Source: Coenobita brevimanus
Lineage: Eukaryota; Arthropoda; Malacostraca; Decapoda; Coenobitidae
Reading direction: 5' to 3'
Length of the DNA stretch: 64,000 nucleotides
Assembly (NCBI GenBank): GCA_032717465.1
Contig: CM064713.1
Span: 1,908,501 to 1,972,500, forward strand
Part shown: one piece after another, positions 11,690 through 23,229 of the stretch
Position numbering within the stretch: position 1 is the stretch's first letter
Layout: every line of letters starts with the position of its first letter
Notes under the pieces: model-generated
Database searches by the model: none
What the model saw: only the letters and a program-made list of their open reading frames with translations
Told to the model about the DNA's origin: nothing
Translations under genes and position numbers: made by a program

Positions 11690-12334
11690 AGGAACAGGGA
11701 AAGAAGCAAACAGAATCTTCCCAAATTTCTTTTTCTTCCTGCAAAAACCAATATGGGTTACAAAACAATGGAACTTACTACAGTAAAACCAAGAGGTGTG
11801 AATTATCAGTAAGGAGTCTTTCCTCCCACCCTCTTAGGGTAGGGGAAGTTGTGATGAAAGTGATGATGATGATAATGACTGCAGTACAGAACAATGTTTT
11901 AACAAAGCCTGATTGCAAAACAGAGAGCAAATAACAGAAACTTCCCAACAAATAGTGGAACAGGCAATATAATTTTTGCATTCACATTTTTAAACAACCT
12001 TGACTATGACAGTGCAGTACAGTATATGCATGCCTTGCTCACCTCGGGGCGTGTTTTCGTAGAGTTAGTAATTTTGTAGCACTTCCTTACCAGTTTATTT
12101 TTAATGAAACACCTTAATATTTTTTTCCATGTTACTTATGGAGTCTATGTTGATATTAAAGACATAAATAGCATCCACGTGCATAATATTGCTTCATATG
12201 CAAAATAAATTGTTAAGGAACTAAAGAATGTCCTATGCCAATGAGAAGACAACACTTGCTGGCTGCTGCTCTCCAGACTGCTTACTGTTTTGCAGCGTCT
12301 GTGGTTAGTCCCTTTACCCTGAGCTATTTGGTGC

Positions 12335-12440
12335 TGGATATGGACACCTTCATGAGGTGACATCAATATAACCAGGTACATCCCACTCCCTGGTTATACA
12401 AATGTCCCTTAACTCCCTCCCTTTCCCCTGAAAGAAGGTG
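12335..12440 (-). repeat. Short interspersed repeat with TATAACCAGG core
   Basis: CACCTTCATGAGGTGACATC...CTGGTTATACAAATGTCCCTTAACTCC is the reverse complement of related sequences at 38838-38945 and 59560-59640. About 105 bp. The nature is unknown. Confidence 0.65.
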
Positions 12441-12824
12441 AACTGCAGAAAGATAGTTTCAGCTTGCAGTCCATTAGGTTCACATTTCAGTTGAGCCTGG
12501 GGCCACAACACCAACATCAAACTTTTCTCTGCTCCCTCCTTACTATCACCAATCAATATATCAGCATATAATATGTTTTTTTATTTGTAAATTTCCCTTT
12601 AATATTTTGCAGTACAGCATCCTAATCTCAGGTCCTTCCAAGTAATACTGGATTAGAATTTAGCATTACCATTTAACCATTTAATTACACAATGGGTCAT
12701 AATCTAGGTGACATTGGAGATTTCATAACAGCTCTTCCTTCTTCTCTATCTCTCGCTTTTTTTTTTTTCCCTTTCATTGTATATATTAACATTTTCGTAT
12801 ATTTATGTTTTTAATCTCGTGTAT

Positions 12825-13033
12825 GTAGGTGAGGTGAAGGGAGGGAGAGGGAGGGGTAGACCGAGGATGAGGTGGAGGGATGGAGTTGAGAGGTATATGA
12901 GGGAGGGGGGGGGTGAGTTGGGGGGAGGGGAGTCAAATGGTGGGTGACAGAGTGACTTGGAGGCGTTTTGTCTGCGGCCACCCTTTGCGGGATTAGGGTG
13001 TCGGGCTATAGATAGATAGATAGATAGATAGAT
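12825..13033 (+). mobile_element. RTE-like LINE 3' end, plus orientation
   Basis: This is the same 3' terminal sequence as at 7417-7712 but on the plus strand: AGGGGTAGACCGAGGATGAGGTGGAGGGATGGAG and so on, ending GCGGCCACCCTTTGCGGGATT and a (GATA)n tail at 13013-13033. It is severely 5'-truncated. It is the only copy of this family I found in plus orientation. Confidence 0.82.
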
Positions 13034-13576
13034 CTCGAAACAGTATGAATCAAAAACTTACAAGAGGATAGTGGGGTGGAATGTACATAAGACTCATTAA
13101 GGAAGAAGCATTACAAAATCTAAAGAAACAACTATTAATGCCATATGACCAACTCACCCACAGCATGCAGAAGATAAGTGGTGAGCCTATTTACTTGTGG
13201 TGAAAGGCAGCTTGCTCAGATCACCCGGGCCCAGCAGACTGCTACTGCCACCCAGATTTATCATCACAATCCTGCAAAGTGTTAGCAAAAGTAGACTATG
13301 ATGGTCAGGCCATAGAAAGAGAATGAAGAATGAAAAACTGATTAGGAAAGTGATATATGAGTGAGGTGTGGTGGGTCTGAAGATGAGGATGTGGAGAGGT
13401 ATTTAAATGAGAATGGTGAGAGATGGAAAGAAGGCTACCTGAAGGCAGACAGCATGGAGACAATGACGTGATTTACTCATGGGCATCCACCCATTCTCTA
13501 GGGATACAAGGCCACTATACTGTATCATCCATGTTACCACAGTTACCTCCTTAGGGGTTACCATACATATTCATTT

Positions 13577-13721
13577 TACCTACCGGCCAACAAGGCGTAC
13601 ATGAACGACAACGTCAAGTGGTACCAGCTGCACACACCAGTATTCAAGCCCTGGCATTAACTGGCTGGCAATTTCATGGCAGCAACACTAATCACTCTGC
13701 TTCTGTGGCATCTGGTGGCAG
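13577..13721 (-). other. Exon-like segment, coding status unclear
   Basis: On the minus strand a strong acceptor (TATTTTATTTCAG) is followed by 145 nt and a donor CCG|GTAGGT. In the phase set by the 15330 donor it would read LPPDATEAE then stop, giving an alternative ending for the small-gene candidate. The plus strand of the same stretch is open and GC3-rich (NKAYMNDNVKWYQLHTPVFK, ending PWH and TAA). Either strand could be coding, or neither. Confidence 0.3.
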
Positions 13722-13739
13722 CTGAAATAAAATATAATG

Positions 13740-15320
13740 GTGTCATCCCACAGAAGAAACATAAAATGTTGCTTTCAAAGTTAAGTTAGGTCTTACCAGC
13801 TTAATATCAAGATATAAAGTGTACAACTAAACTCAAAAATACCATGATTTTTACTTGCTCGTACAACTAAATACAAAAACTACCATGATTTTTATATGTT
13901 TGTACAACTAAACACAAAAACCACCATGATTTTTCCCTGCTTCTATCTCAATTATATGATGAACACTAAGGTTCGTAAACCCTCCATAACACTGCATGCC
14001 ATAGCACCTCAGATGAATGTTACGTTTACCTATACCACTTAATGCTGTGTGTCCTGTTACAAACGTACTTTCACTTTATGCTTAGGTTTTGAATTATTAC
14101 GGTACAACTGAGTGAAAGTTCTGATGGTGTGAAACCAAACATAAACCACAGAAATTTATTTTTATCACTTTTCCTGAACACAGTCTTTGCCCTAAAAATT
14201 ACTGTATCATTCAACATTAACATGAAATAAAATTACACTGCAATACAAGATAAACAGTAAAAACAATGGACAAAATAGCTAAAGACAGATGTACACATAT
14301 GACAATCTAACCAAAAATTTCACAACATTTGTACTTTGTTTCTACCACTTCAACAGCAATTAATCTTTTTCTAAACAGCAAAGCAAATAAACACCAAACA
14401 TAATACATACCGGTACCCCAAAACTATGGCCTTACCCAAGCATAACAGTGCCTAATTTTGTTTTTTGGCTATGGAAAAAAAAAAAAAAAAAAGTACTGTG
14501 CATACCAAATACAAGGTGGCATATTCGATTTCTTTTCAATGCCGACACACAAATGAAGGTTTAAATCCGTATCATATATGCCTTAAAGTTGTTACTCTTC
14601 AATACTGGCTAAAATAATAAATTCTGAAGGACCTTATTTAACTATTTTGCCAGTGTGAAGGTGCCCCTCTGAGTGTGTCTTGCCCCATTCCCCACACCTT
14701 CATTTCTTTGTAATTTCCTCCCTCCCCGGTCACTGTCCCTTCCCTTGACCATCAAAATAATTGTGTGGCAAGTATATACCAGCTTTTCTTACCTGTTGTG
14801 TAAAGGTGCTGTTTGGCTGTCATGATACCGGAGAGAGGAAGCTCGATGCCTCTCCCAAGCAGCTTGTTGTGCATCTATTTTATACTTTTATATCCTTCCT
14901 CCTCATTCACAGTTCCTTCACTTGACCTTGAACATAGAAATACCTGACCTTACATTAGGCGCTGTCTCACGGTCATATTTATAAGAATTCTTGCTTCCCA
15001 CCGCCACAGCCCTGCCCAACACCCTCACTCCCTGATCCACTGTCCTAAACTGCACTCTCGTGATACACTAAAATTAACCCGCACAGGTTCAGTAGTATGC
15101 CAGGAAGCTTCATTCACTTATCACTTTTGCGATAAATATATCCAGCACCCTGAGGAAAAACAAATAATCCAGGTATTTCCTGGTGAACATATGAGAAGGC
15201 GGTCTCGGGTGACTTCCTGAGCCTCAGATCAAAGGAGCCGCCAGCCTCCTAAGTCAATTGCACCCTTATATTACGCTAATTTTCACTACCACAGTCACAT
15301 TAGCACATTAGAAGGGTTCA
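13740..15320. other. Intergenic or intronic sequence of the small-gene candidate
   Basis: A threefold degenerate repeat (GTACAACTAAA...CACAAAAAC.ACCATGATTTTT) lies at 13820-13940. The rest is unique-looking and stop-rich. Confidence 0.4.
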
Positions 15321-15329
15321 ACCACCTAC

Positions 15330-15433
15330 CTTATCGGCGTCAAGCACCTCAAATGGCATCATAAAACGGCCACAGTTCAGAAATCTGCTGTTGAAATTGT
15401 GAGAAGGTGTCCTTCGCAGTATTTGGCAGCCAT
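15330..15433 (-). CDS. Candidate first exon of the unidentified small gene
   Basis: The minus strand has ATGGCTGCC in strong context at 15433, but that frame stops after 18 codons. A second frame stays open to a good donor (GATAAG|GTAGGT), reading RFLNCGRFMMPFEVLDADK, and holds an ATG pair at MMPFEVLDADK. If that is the start, the upstream ATG is a short upstream ORF and the 15.4 plus 11.4-kb product is 35 residues. A frameshift in the assembly would instead give a longer protein. Identity is unknown. Confidence 0.35.
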
Positions 15434-15969
15434 GTTGGGTAAGGTTAGCACAGACGTTAAAAATATACAAAAAAAATATATTTAGCAAATTTTTTTATTT
15501 GAAGGCCGATTGTCCTCATTCCCTGGATACATACAGCTCATATTTTGTACCTTGTCTGGTTTGATTATTAGCCATCAAAATTACCTCCTAATTATACATA
15601 AAATTCACACAAAAATTAGTTTAGCCAAATCAACTAACGTTTCTTACCAGCAAGAGATGCTCATCTTTATAAAAAATGCCCCTGCAACCCCCTCAATATC
15701 CCACACAGTACATCGTTAACTAATCTTCTATTGGTTCATAGGATGTGTACGTGGCTTGAATATTTATAAATAGATGTTTCCACAGGCAAAAATCTTTAGA
15801 CATGTTAGCTTTTATTACTGTACAGAGGACTGTTGTTGTGGTCACCAGAGAAAGCTGGTAGACCTTAAATTAACTAGTAATCTTCCATATTTGAGTGTCA
15901 TGAGTGAATTGCACAATCTTTAATAACATAAAGGATATTTCCACAGGATCTGGGTGCCAAAAATTATTT

Positions 15970-16345
15970 TCTATCTATCTGTCTATCTATTGCCAGACGC
16001 CACAATCCCGTTAGGGGTGGCTTGAGTTATTTGTTTTGTGGGGAAGGGCACTAAACCTCCACCAACCCACTTGTTGAAACGCAGGGAGCACCTATGATTT
16101 GGTTATACGGTTACCACCCAGTGTCGTAAATGGTTTCTTGGCTTACAGGAAACCATTTGGCTTGTCACTCAGTGTAAAGAAGCCTGTAAAGGAAAGAAAA
16201 GCAATAAGAAGTGACAGGAAAGATGGGGGAAATAAGAAGAGAGGAGGGCAGGCACAGAAAAAGAATGATAAAAGGTAAGGAAGAAATAGGCAGCACTGCA
16301 TTAAGTGTGTGGATGATGGTTGCCACCACCTACCACTAAATCCAC
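15970..16345 (-). mobile_element. SINE-like retroposon, LINE-tailed subfamily, reverse orientation
   Basis: Mirror of the 44.4-kb copy: TCTATCTATCTGTCTATCTA, then TTGCCAGACGCCACAATCCC and GTTAGGGGTGGC (LINE tail complement), then CTAAACCTCCACCAACCCAC, the hairpin near 16130-16155, and GTGGATGATGGTTGCCACCA at the right end. Confidence 0.85.
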
Positions 16346-16926
16346 CGATATATGATAAATCGGTAAGTGACAGGTTTTCACTTGATGCAATCCCATCGCA
16401 TACTGAGTCATGGCTGTATGTATTTCTTCGTTGTTAGTGTTGGAGTGTCGAAGTCAGATGTTGTCAAAGAAGGTCTAGTGATTTGTGTGTGACAACTGTT
16501 TTGTGTGTCTAATGTTACGTGGCTCTGTCATGCAATGATGGGTGGTGTGTTGGCACAGGCTGCCCTGTAGAACTGTGTACCTCTCTTATCAAACTATTCT
16601 CTAACAGGGAAGATTATGGTCTCAAAGTGTAGAAGACCTGTGGGAAAGGTTTTGGTGCAGTAGTAATGATGCATAGGGCACTGATCTAAATGATCTGCAA
16701 GGTGTTGTGGTGGATGATAGACAAGATGGTGGCCAATGCCAGGAAGTCACAAAACATCACTGGAGCAACATGGCAAACCAAATACTGTACTGTATATAAT
16801 GACATGGTGAATGAAAGCATCCAGCATAGTATACAGTACTATCTGTATTAAGGATGAAATATAAAAATTTGCCACCTGTTTGAAGAGTTTGCTTGAAATT
16901 CTTAACTTCTGGCAATTCCATGACTG

Positions 16927-16930
<4 letters not shown>

Positions 16931-16984
<54 letters not shown>
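16931..16984. repeat. TA microsatellite
   Basis: A pure (TA)n run abutting the pogo-like MITE. It continues on the far side (17411-17427), so the MITE split one array. Confidence 0.92.
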
Positions 16985-16987
<3 letters not shown>

Positions 16988-17411
16988 TAAAACCTCAATA
17001 TAACTGACTTCAATAGACCAGAATTTGCTTTTATCAGACTCAAGGAGCTACCAGACTAAATTACAATATACCGGAAAAAGTCCGATAAAGCCAGAAGCAG
17101 TCCAGACTGCCTGACCACTTCAGGTTTGTTCACCACAAGAAGGTAAATAAAAGACATGTTTATCAGTGTACAGTACAGTATTATTACTGTTTAACATTAT
17201 ATCATTTGATTAAAGAAGGGAAGTTATAACTCAGTACAGTACTGCAATGGTAGTCAAAACCGTTTAAAAGCCATTCACACGATCCGGACTAATGTCTGAC
17301 ACATCAGAAAAAGTCCGGGTTAGCAGGGGGAAGTCTGGATGTCGCTTTTATTGGAATTTCGCATTTTTCAGAATGGCTTGGGCCCCAATTAGTCCGTTAT
17401 AGTGAGGTCTT
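16985..17411. mobile_element. Pogo/Tigger-like MITE inserted in a TA microsatellite
   Basis: It starts CAGTAAAACCTCAATATAAC and ends with the imperfect complement (GTCCGTTATAGTGAGGTCTTA), flanked by (TA)n on both sides, consistent with a TA target site. The interior resembles 32871-33292 (GACTGCCTGACCACTTCAG, TCCGGGTTAGCAGGGGGAAG). It has no transposase frame. Confidence 0.82.
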
Positions 17412-17429
17412 ATATATATATATATAGTG

Positions 17430-19160
17430 CATAGCACAGTTTATGTTTCCACAGTATGGTATGGAGGGAATCTGATTCACCATACTCATAAAAAAAATCT
17501 TCTTTACAGTTTATTATATAATATTTACAAGTTATATTGCATATTCTGTATATATACACTACAGAAATTATGTTAAATAATTATGTATCAAACACTCAAG
17601 ATAAAGGAATGAGGCAAAAAATGTATGCTAAGGTAATAAGCTGTAGACATGTATTATAGATATAACATAATGAAAGAAACAAAAGATAAAAAACTACAGG
17701 TGAAAGTACTGTAAAATTGAGCAATTACAGAGCCCTTGATAGAAGATGGCAGTACAATGACCAAGTAAACAAATTCACTAAGAAGTAGGTGTAGCTTTGT
17801 ATGACTTGATGAGTTAAAATTACACACCAGGGCGTAATTAAATAATATAAAATCTGGCATGATCCCATCTACCCTGTTTTTCCTGAACTTTTAAGACTGA
17901 CACCTAGTTGAATGGGCCCAAACAGTAATGTATAAATTAAAGAGAAGCAAGTACTCTGACATCCCTCTAAATGCCTTAGTTTTAACAGTTTGCTTGTAAA
18001 ATCTTAATTGGCATTACTCAAGAATTTGGGATACTGGTAATTTCAATAATGGAAATGCCGATCTCAGTTCACTGAACACAGTAGCCATCAGCCATATTTG
18101 CCAGTTATTAAACTGTGAACAGTAGATCAGGAGTTCTGAACCTGGAGAAAATAACCCTACATGAGATAATATGGATTTTTGTTATGTGCTTAAAAAAAAA
18201 AAAAAAAAAAAAAAAAAAGTATTTAATTACATTCATCATCCTAGCCCAGTTTCACAGGTTTGCAATGAATGAGATATAGTGCAAGGCTCCTTTATCTCTC
18301 TGAGGATGCAAATCATACAAGTCTGAGGATATGAATTTTGTTGAAAAAGACTTTACTGATCTATCATAAGAACCACAATGTCTTAAAAACTTCCCTGCTA
18401 ATACCTATACACCAGTCCTTTATGAGACAGCCCTAGCATGTATTCAATATGGGTATTAGCACTGAAGTGTTGACAAGCTATGGTGTATGGTATGTAGGAA
18501 GACTGCTAGGTCTCATGGAACGGGTTGGTAAGCCAATGATAGGAGTCGGGGAGGGGTGGGGGGGAAGTTAATCCTGGTTCATGCAAGGTACAGTATAACA
18601 TACTTTTGCTTGCAACATCATGGCAAACGTTGGTTGGTGGGGCTGTCACCATCTTCATGCCAGTAAAGGGAAGAGGCTTCCAGCCCTCCACTCCCACCCA
18701 TTTTAGTCACCTTTTGCAACATGTACAAATAAATTCTCTCTTCATTATACCCAGCAATAATTATACAGGGTGATTCACTACTGTGAGGCCCCACAAAAAT
18801 GCCAACATATCCATCAATTATAAACAGATTTAAATGAAACTCCGTACTAAAATACTCCAGTCTATGAAGTTATATACTGTTTTTGAGCAATTAGCAGACT
18901 TTGGAATTTAATGAAACATTAGCTGCAAATGAAATGCTGTTCTTTCACCTATGCCATGCTGGGTGGGCATTATTTGGTCAACTGCATTAAGCTAATGACC
19001 ATACCAAACTCTGTAACTGACTGCATATTTTTAATTCTTCTGATTTCACAGTAGATTTCCCTTTTCCCCTGACTGTGGGGTCACCTTGAGAGAAAAGGAT
19101 TTAAAAACAAGCCTCCCACACTTGACTACCTTTGGGGGGGGGAAAAAAAAAAAAAAAAAA
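17430..19160. other. Intergenic, nothing recognisable
   Basis: AT-rich sequence with an A30-type tract at 18191-18218 and a G9A24 tract at 19133-19166. No gene, repeat family or RNA that I can identify. Confidence 0.4.
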
Positions 19161-19165
19161 AAAAA

Positions 19166-19262
19166 AATCAGTCATCATCATCATCCAGACCTCCTTTCCC
19201 ACCCTAGGGCAGGGTGAGGAATAGCAATGTCCAGAAAGCCCAAATTTGCTCAATGCAGTCAT
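19166..19262 (-). mobile_element. GAT-tailed SINE-like element, truncated
   Basis: (ATC)n then CCAGACCTCCTTTCCCACCC...GGTGAGGAATAGCAATGTCC, the tail-proximal 95 bp of the GAT-tailed family, adjacent to a G9-A24 tract. Confidence 0.75.
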
Positions 19263-19356
19263 ACCAAAGGATAAACTGCACCAACAATTCACTAGTCTGG
19301 AACACTGGACTCAAAAACATTTAAACGATGAAAAGAGACCACTGAAAAAACTTAGT

Positions 19357-19575
19357 ACATCATCATCATCATCTAATTGTGTTGCCTATGAGGGGCATAG
19401 AAGCCTGGGGCTAGGCAAGTTGGTCCTGACATTTAAGATGAGAGTGATCAGCCTCACTCATCCCTGAGTGGCATTACGCGAGCAATAAATCCCAACGACC
19501 CCTTAGATATAAATTGACACAGGGTCAATCTGGTTGGAGCACCTTAATTACCCACTAAACCACTAAATGACCAGG
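19357..19575 (-). mobile_element. SINE-like retroposon, tail-proximal half
   Basis: CATCATCATCATCTAATTGTG followed by GGTCCTGACATTTAAGATGA, GAGTGGCATTACGCGAGCAA and TTAATTACCCACTAAACCAC: the 3' 200 bp of the family on the minus strand. Confidence 0.8.
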
Positions 19576-19984
19576 ACAATCCTAATGTGGTGTAACTGTG
19601 GATAAACTGTAATGAAGTGAAGAAAACAAGCACCATTTTTCACTTAATCAATTCTGAAAATACAAAAATTATTCTGGGGCCTTTGAATAATGAATCACTG
19701 TGTATATATACAGTCATTATATTGTATACTGTATTACAGAGTGACAAGGTCCTTTCTAGCTTGGAATACTGTATTAGGTTACCACACTTGTCACTTTCTT
19801 CACTGCAATTAATCCAATATCCCAGAATGTAAAATTATGGTTCACAGACCCAAAATTGGTTAAAGCAATTTTTTTTTAGTGTAAAGTACCGGTATTCTGC
19901 ACTCTATTAAATTCATGGTCATACCATTAAACAGGAGTTGCCATGTATATGCCAAAGCCAATTGCAGTTATGTCATAGTCATTA

Positions 19985-20445
19985 TCATCATCATCCAATC
20001 CTGTGCTGCCCCATCAGGAGTGTAAAAGCACAAGGCTAGGCAAGTTGGTCCTGACATTTAAAATAGAGTGACTGGCCTCACTCATCCCTGAGTGGCATTA
20101 GATGAGCAATAAACCCCAACCATCCTTTGGATATAAACCTGCACAGGCTCAATCCGGTTGGAGTGCCTTAATTACCCACGAAACCAACAGGCGCCATAAT
20201 TTGGTTAAATGGTTACCACCCAGCACTGTACATGCTTTTCTGGTGTACAGGAAACCATTTGGCTTGTCACTCAGAGTAGAGTCACCTGTAGATAGAAAGA
20301 GGAAAGAAGGAAGAAAAGAAAGAGAGAAGAGGGGGGAAGGAAAGAAAGACAGAAGAGGAAGGAAGGAAAGAAGGAAGGACGAGAAGAAAGGGCAGCCACC
20401 CGAGAGCAGCACCACATCAAGTGAGTGGATGGAAAGTAGTGCACT
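19985..20445 (-). mobile_element. SINE-like retroposon, reverse orientation
   Basis: The tail is at the left (CATCATCATCCAATCC), then the family body on the minus strand: TGAGTGGCATTAGATGAGCA, TTAATTACCCACGAAACCAA and the hairpin region near 20240-20265. A GAAAGAAGGAAGG purine block at 20283-20385 is the complement of the TTCC-rich segment seen in other copies. Confidence 0.85.
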
Positions 20446-20887
20446 CACGTATTATGCCTCAGAATGTTTTATAAAATCTATATGAATGAAATGCAGTCTA
20501 ATAAAAGAACAAGAAATAAATAGCTATTACAAAAATGTGAACTGACTATTTTTTTAGTCTTCTAAATTATATTATCTTATCCATAATTTTTTAATAGGAT
20601 AAAGGCTGCAATGCAAGGAACAGGTTGAACAAGATGATATTTCAGTTAACATAATATCACTGTAACTAAACACATATATCAACAAGTTACCAGTAAGCTG
20701 AAAATCACAGTTATAATTTGTATACAATTTGCTTAACTCTATGTACAGTAATGAATTATGTAATTAATTTTACATCCAGCCATTAAATTATTTTGCTTTC
20801 GAGCAATACAAATGATGCTACACAGACTACCATGAAGGGATGCATATAAACTGATATGTGGATGGTTGCATGTATGGTTGCTGTTAT

Positions 20888-21155
20888 TTATTATCTGGGA
20901 TTATTTGGCACCCCTTGTGAGCATGGCAGCGTCTGGACTGACTCAACCAGATATGTTTGTGTGAAGCTGCAGAATGTGGTGAATGCTTTTTGGCGTATCC
21001 GGTAGAGCCAGGATTCCGGGGGCATGAATGATGAGTGAATGGAAGTGTGGCCTATTTGGACTGGGCAAGTTTGTGCTGTCTGGACACTGCTACTCCTCAA
21101 CCTGCCCTTGGGTGGGAAAGGAGGTCCGGATGATGAATAATGATGATGATTATTT
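20888..21155 (+). mobile_element. Second SINE-like family (GAT-tailed)
   Basis: GGGATTATTTGGCACCCCTT...GCATGGCAGCGTCTGGACTG...GGTGGGAAAGGAGGTCCGGA then (GAT)n. The copy at 30368-30630 is the reverse complement across its whole length. Not related to the GATG-tailed family. No recognisable tRNA or 7SL head. Confidence 0.82.
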
Positions 21156-21659
21156 CAGTGGTGTCCTAGATGAGATGCAGCTTCTATCACAACTACTAAT
21201 ACAAAGCAGTGGATACTGAGGGGCCACATAATATGAAAATGCAATGGCCATATACCTAAGGTAAATATGGTGGCTCAATTTTAGGTATCCCTAATGGACA
21301 CAAATTCTTTCATAAGTCTCTGGCATGCTGGCTCATAATGATTTTTCACCTTATAATGACACATGCATCTGCCCTTGCAATAAGCATGCACCTTTTAAAA
21401 AACCTACTGGTGCAGGTAAAAACTTCGTTACTATTTCCATGTAGATATAGTATATAGCTGTTTTTGGAAATGACTGGGTTCTTGTTTGTTTTTATATTAA
21501 CTGGATAGAAGCAACAGGAGTTGAAATTTTATGCTACAATATGAAAAATATCATTCTCACAGACATACAATTTGATGTTTTACTATACTTCATTTACTGT
21601 AAGTGAAGATTTCTGTCCTTTTGCAGCCCATTTCCCACAGCACAATGGCAGAATAAAAT

Positions 21660-22605
21660 ATTACTGGAAGTGGAGATGTGGTATGGAGCACAACTGCTTA
21701 AGAGTAAAAGCAGATAAAACAAAAGTGATGGTATCTAGGGTTGGGGGCTGCACCATCAAAGAAGAGGAAGAGTGGCCACGTGCGATTTGCCACAAGAGTG
21801 TGGGAAGTAATTCCATCCTGTGCAGTGTTTGTGATAAGGGGGTGCATAAGAGATATAGTGCTATTAGAGACAGACTGCAAAATAACACTGATTTCATATG
21901 TGCAGTGTGTTGGGCAGATATTTTGGAGATTGCCAGGCGCAGGCAGATTGACCTTGCTGGTGAGTCTCTTGAGTGTGTGGAAGAGTTTTGTTATTTGGGA
22001 GACACATTATGTGCTGGAGGTGGGGCAGGAACTAGCTCTGTGGCTAGAGTGAGGAGTGGTTGGAAGAAGTTCAGGGAGCTGTTGCCTCTCCTGAAACTGA
22101 GAGGGTTCTCTCTCTGTGCTAAGGGATCTTTGTATGCAGCATGTGCTAGGAGTGTAATGCCGTATGGTACTGAAACCTGGGCAGTAAAGGAAGAGGATAT
22201 TCGCAGGCTTATGCATACAGAAATGACAATGATTAAGTGGATGTGCAGTCCGTCCTTGAGTGCAGGGCCTGGGAAGGCTAGGTTTATGAAAGAAGAGCTG
22301 AGAGGGAGGATGGCACTGGAGTGTATTGGTGTTGTGATGAGGAGGGGTAGACTGAGATGGTTTGGGCATGTGGAGAGGATGGGGGATGATAACTGGGTGC
22401 AAAAAGTGAGAAGTGTTAATGTTGGGGTAGGGTAGTGAGAGGTAGACCGAAAAAGACCTGGGACGAGGTCACTAAGCGTAACCTCAGGGTTAAGGGATTA
22501 AATAGGGAAGTTGCCAGAGATCAAGCAGCATGGACAGCCGCCATTAGGTGACCAGGGCCAACGCATGCAAGCATGTTGGAGCCTTGAAAAACGAAAAAGA
22601 AACTA
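21660..22605 (+). mobile_element. LINE C-terminal fragment with Cys/His motif
   Basis: The plus-strand frame 21572-22435 encodes a Cys/His cluster (AICHK...ILCSVCDKGVHKR...FICAVC), a C-terminal finger found in some arthropod LINE polyproteins. LAGESLECVEEFCYLGDTLC, GWKKFRELLPLL, MPYGTETWAVKEEDIRRL and RRGRLRWFGHVERMGDDNWV follow. The frame breaks just before GRPKKTWDEV, the usual C-terminus. The 3' end near 22605 has an AAAACGAAAA-type tail. It lacks the RT catalytic core. About 6 kb downstream of the CCZ1 poly(A) region. Confidence 0.85.
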
Positions 22606-22671
22606 CTGCCAAACATTCTTCCCACAGAACTCTGCGAGCAGCACCATATTCTAGTGTTAATCTCTTGTTCT

Positions 22672-23225
22672 ATCTATCTATCCATTGCAAGACACCCTAA
22701 TCCTGTAAGGGGTGGCCACAAACAAATCGCCTCCATGTCTCACTGTTCCCTGCCACTTTGCTGCCCTCCCCCCAACTCACCCCCCTTCTCTCATATACCT
22801 CTCCCTTCCATCCCTCTCCCCCTTCCTCCACCTCACTCACATACACTCTCCTCATTAGTCTCTCATTTCCATCCTCTCCACATGGCCAAACCACCTCAAT
22901 GCATTTCTCCTAATGCTTTCTATTACATCCATATCCACACCATGATGCTTTTTCACTTCGTCATTTGTCAGTCTGTCTCTCCACATAACTGTGTGCTCCT
23001 CTCAAAAAACTCATTTCCACTGCTCTCACTCTTGACTTGTGTCCTTCCAACAAGGTCCAAGCTTCACTTCTGTACATTTGAGTTGGTATCACAAGAGTAT
23101 CAGGTAGCAACTTCTTTACTTCCATGTTCACTTTCCTATTCCTTATCACTGCTTTTAAGAAGCCAGCAATCTTTCTTCCCTGCTGTACCTTTTCAAGCAC
23201 TTCATCCTCCAAAAACTTCCATCCT
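22672..23225 (-). mobile_element. RTE-like LINE fragment
   Basis: A TCTA-tailed 3' end at about 22672 followed by C-terminal coding sequence on the minus strand, with PTQMYRSEAWTLLEGHKSRV near 23050-23110 (normally a LMYGSEAW-type motif) and VLEKVQQGRKIAGFLKAVIR. Several frame breaks. 5'-truncated near 23225. Confidence 0.85.
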
Positions 23226-23229
23226 TACT

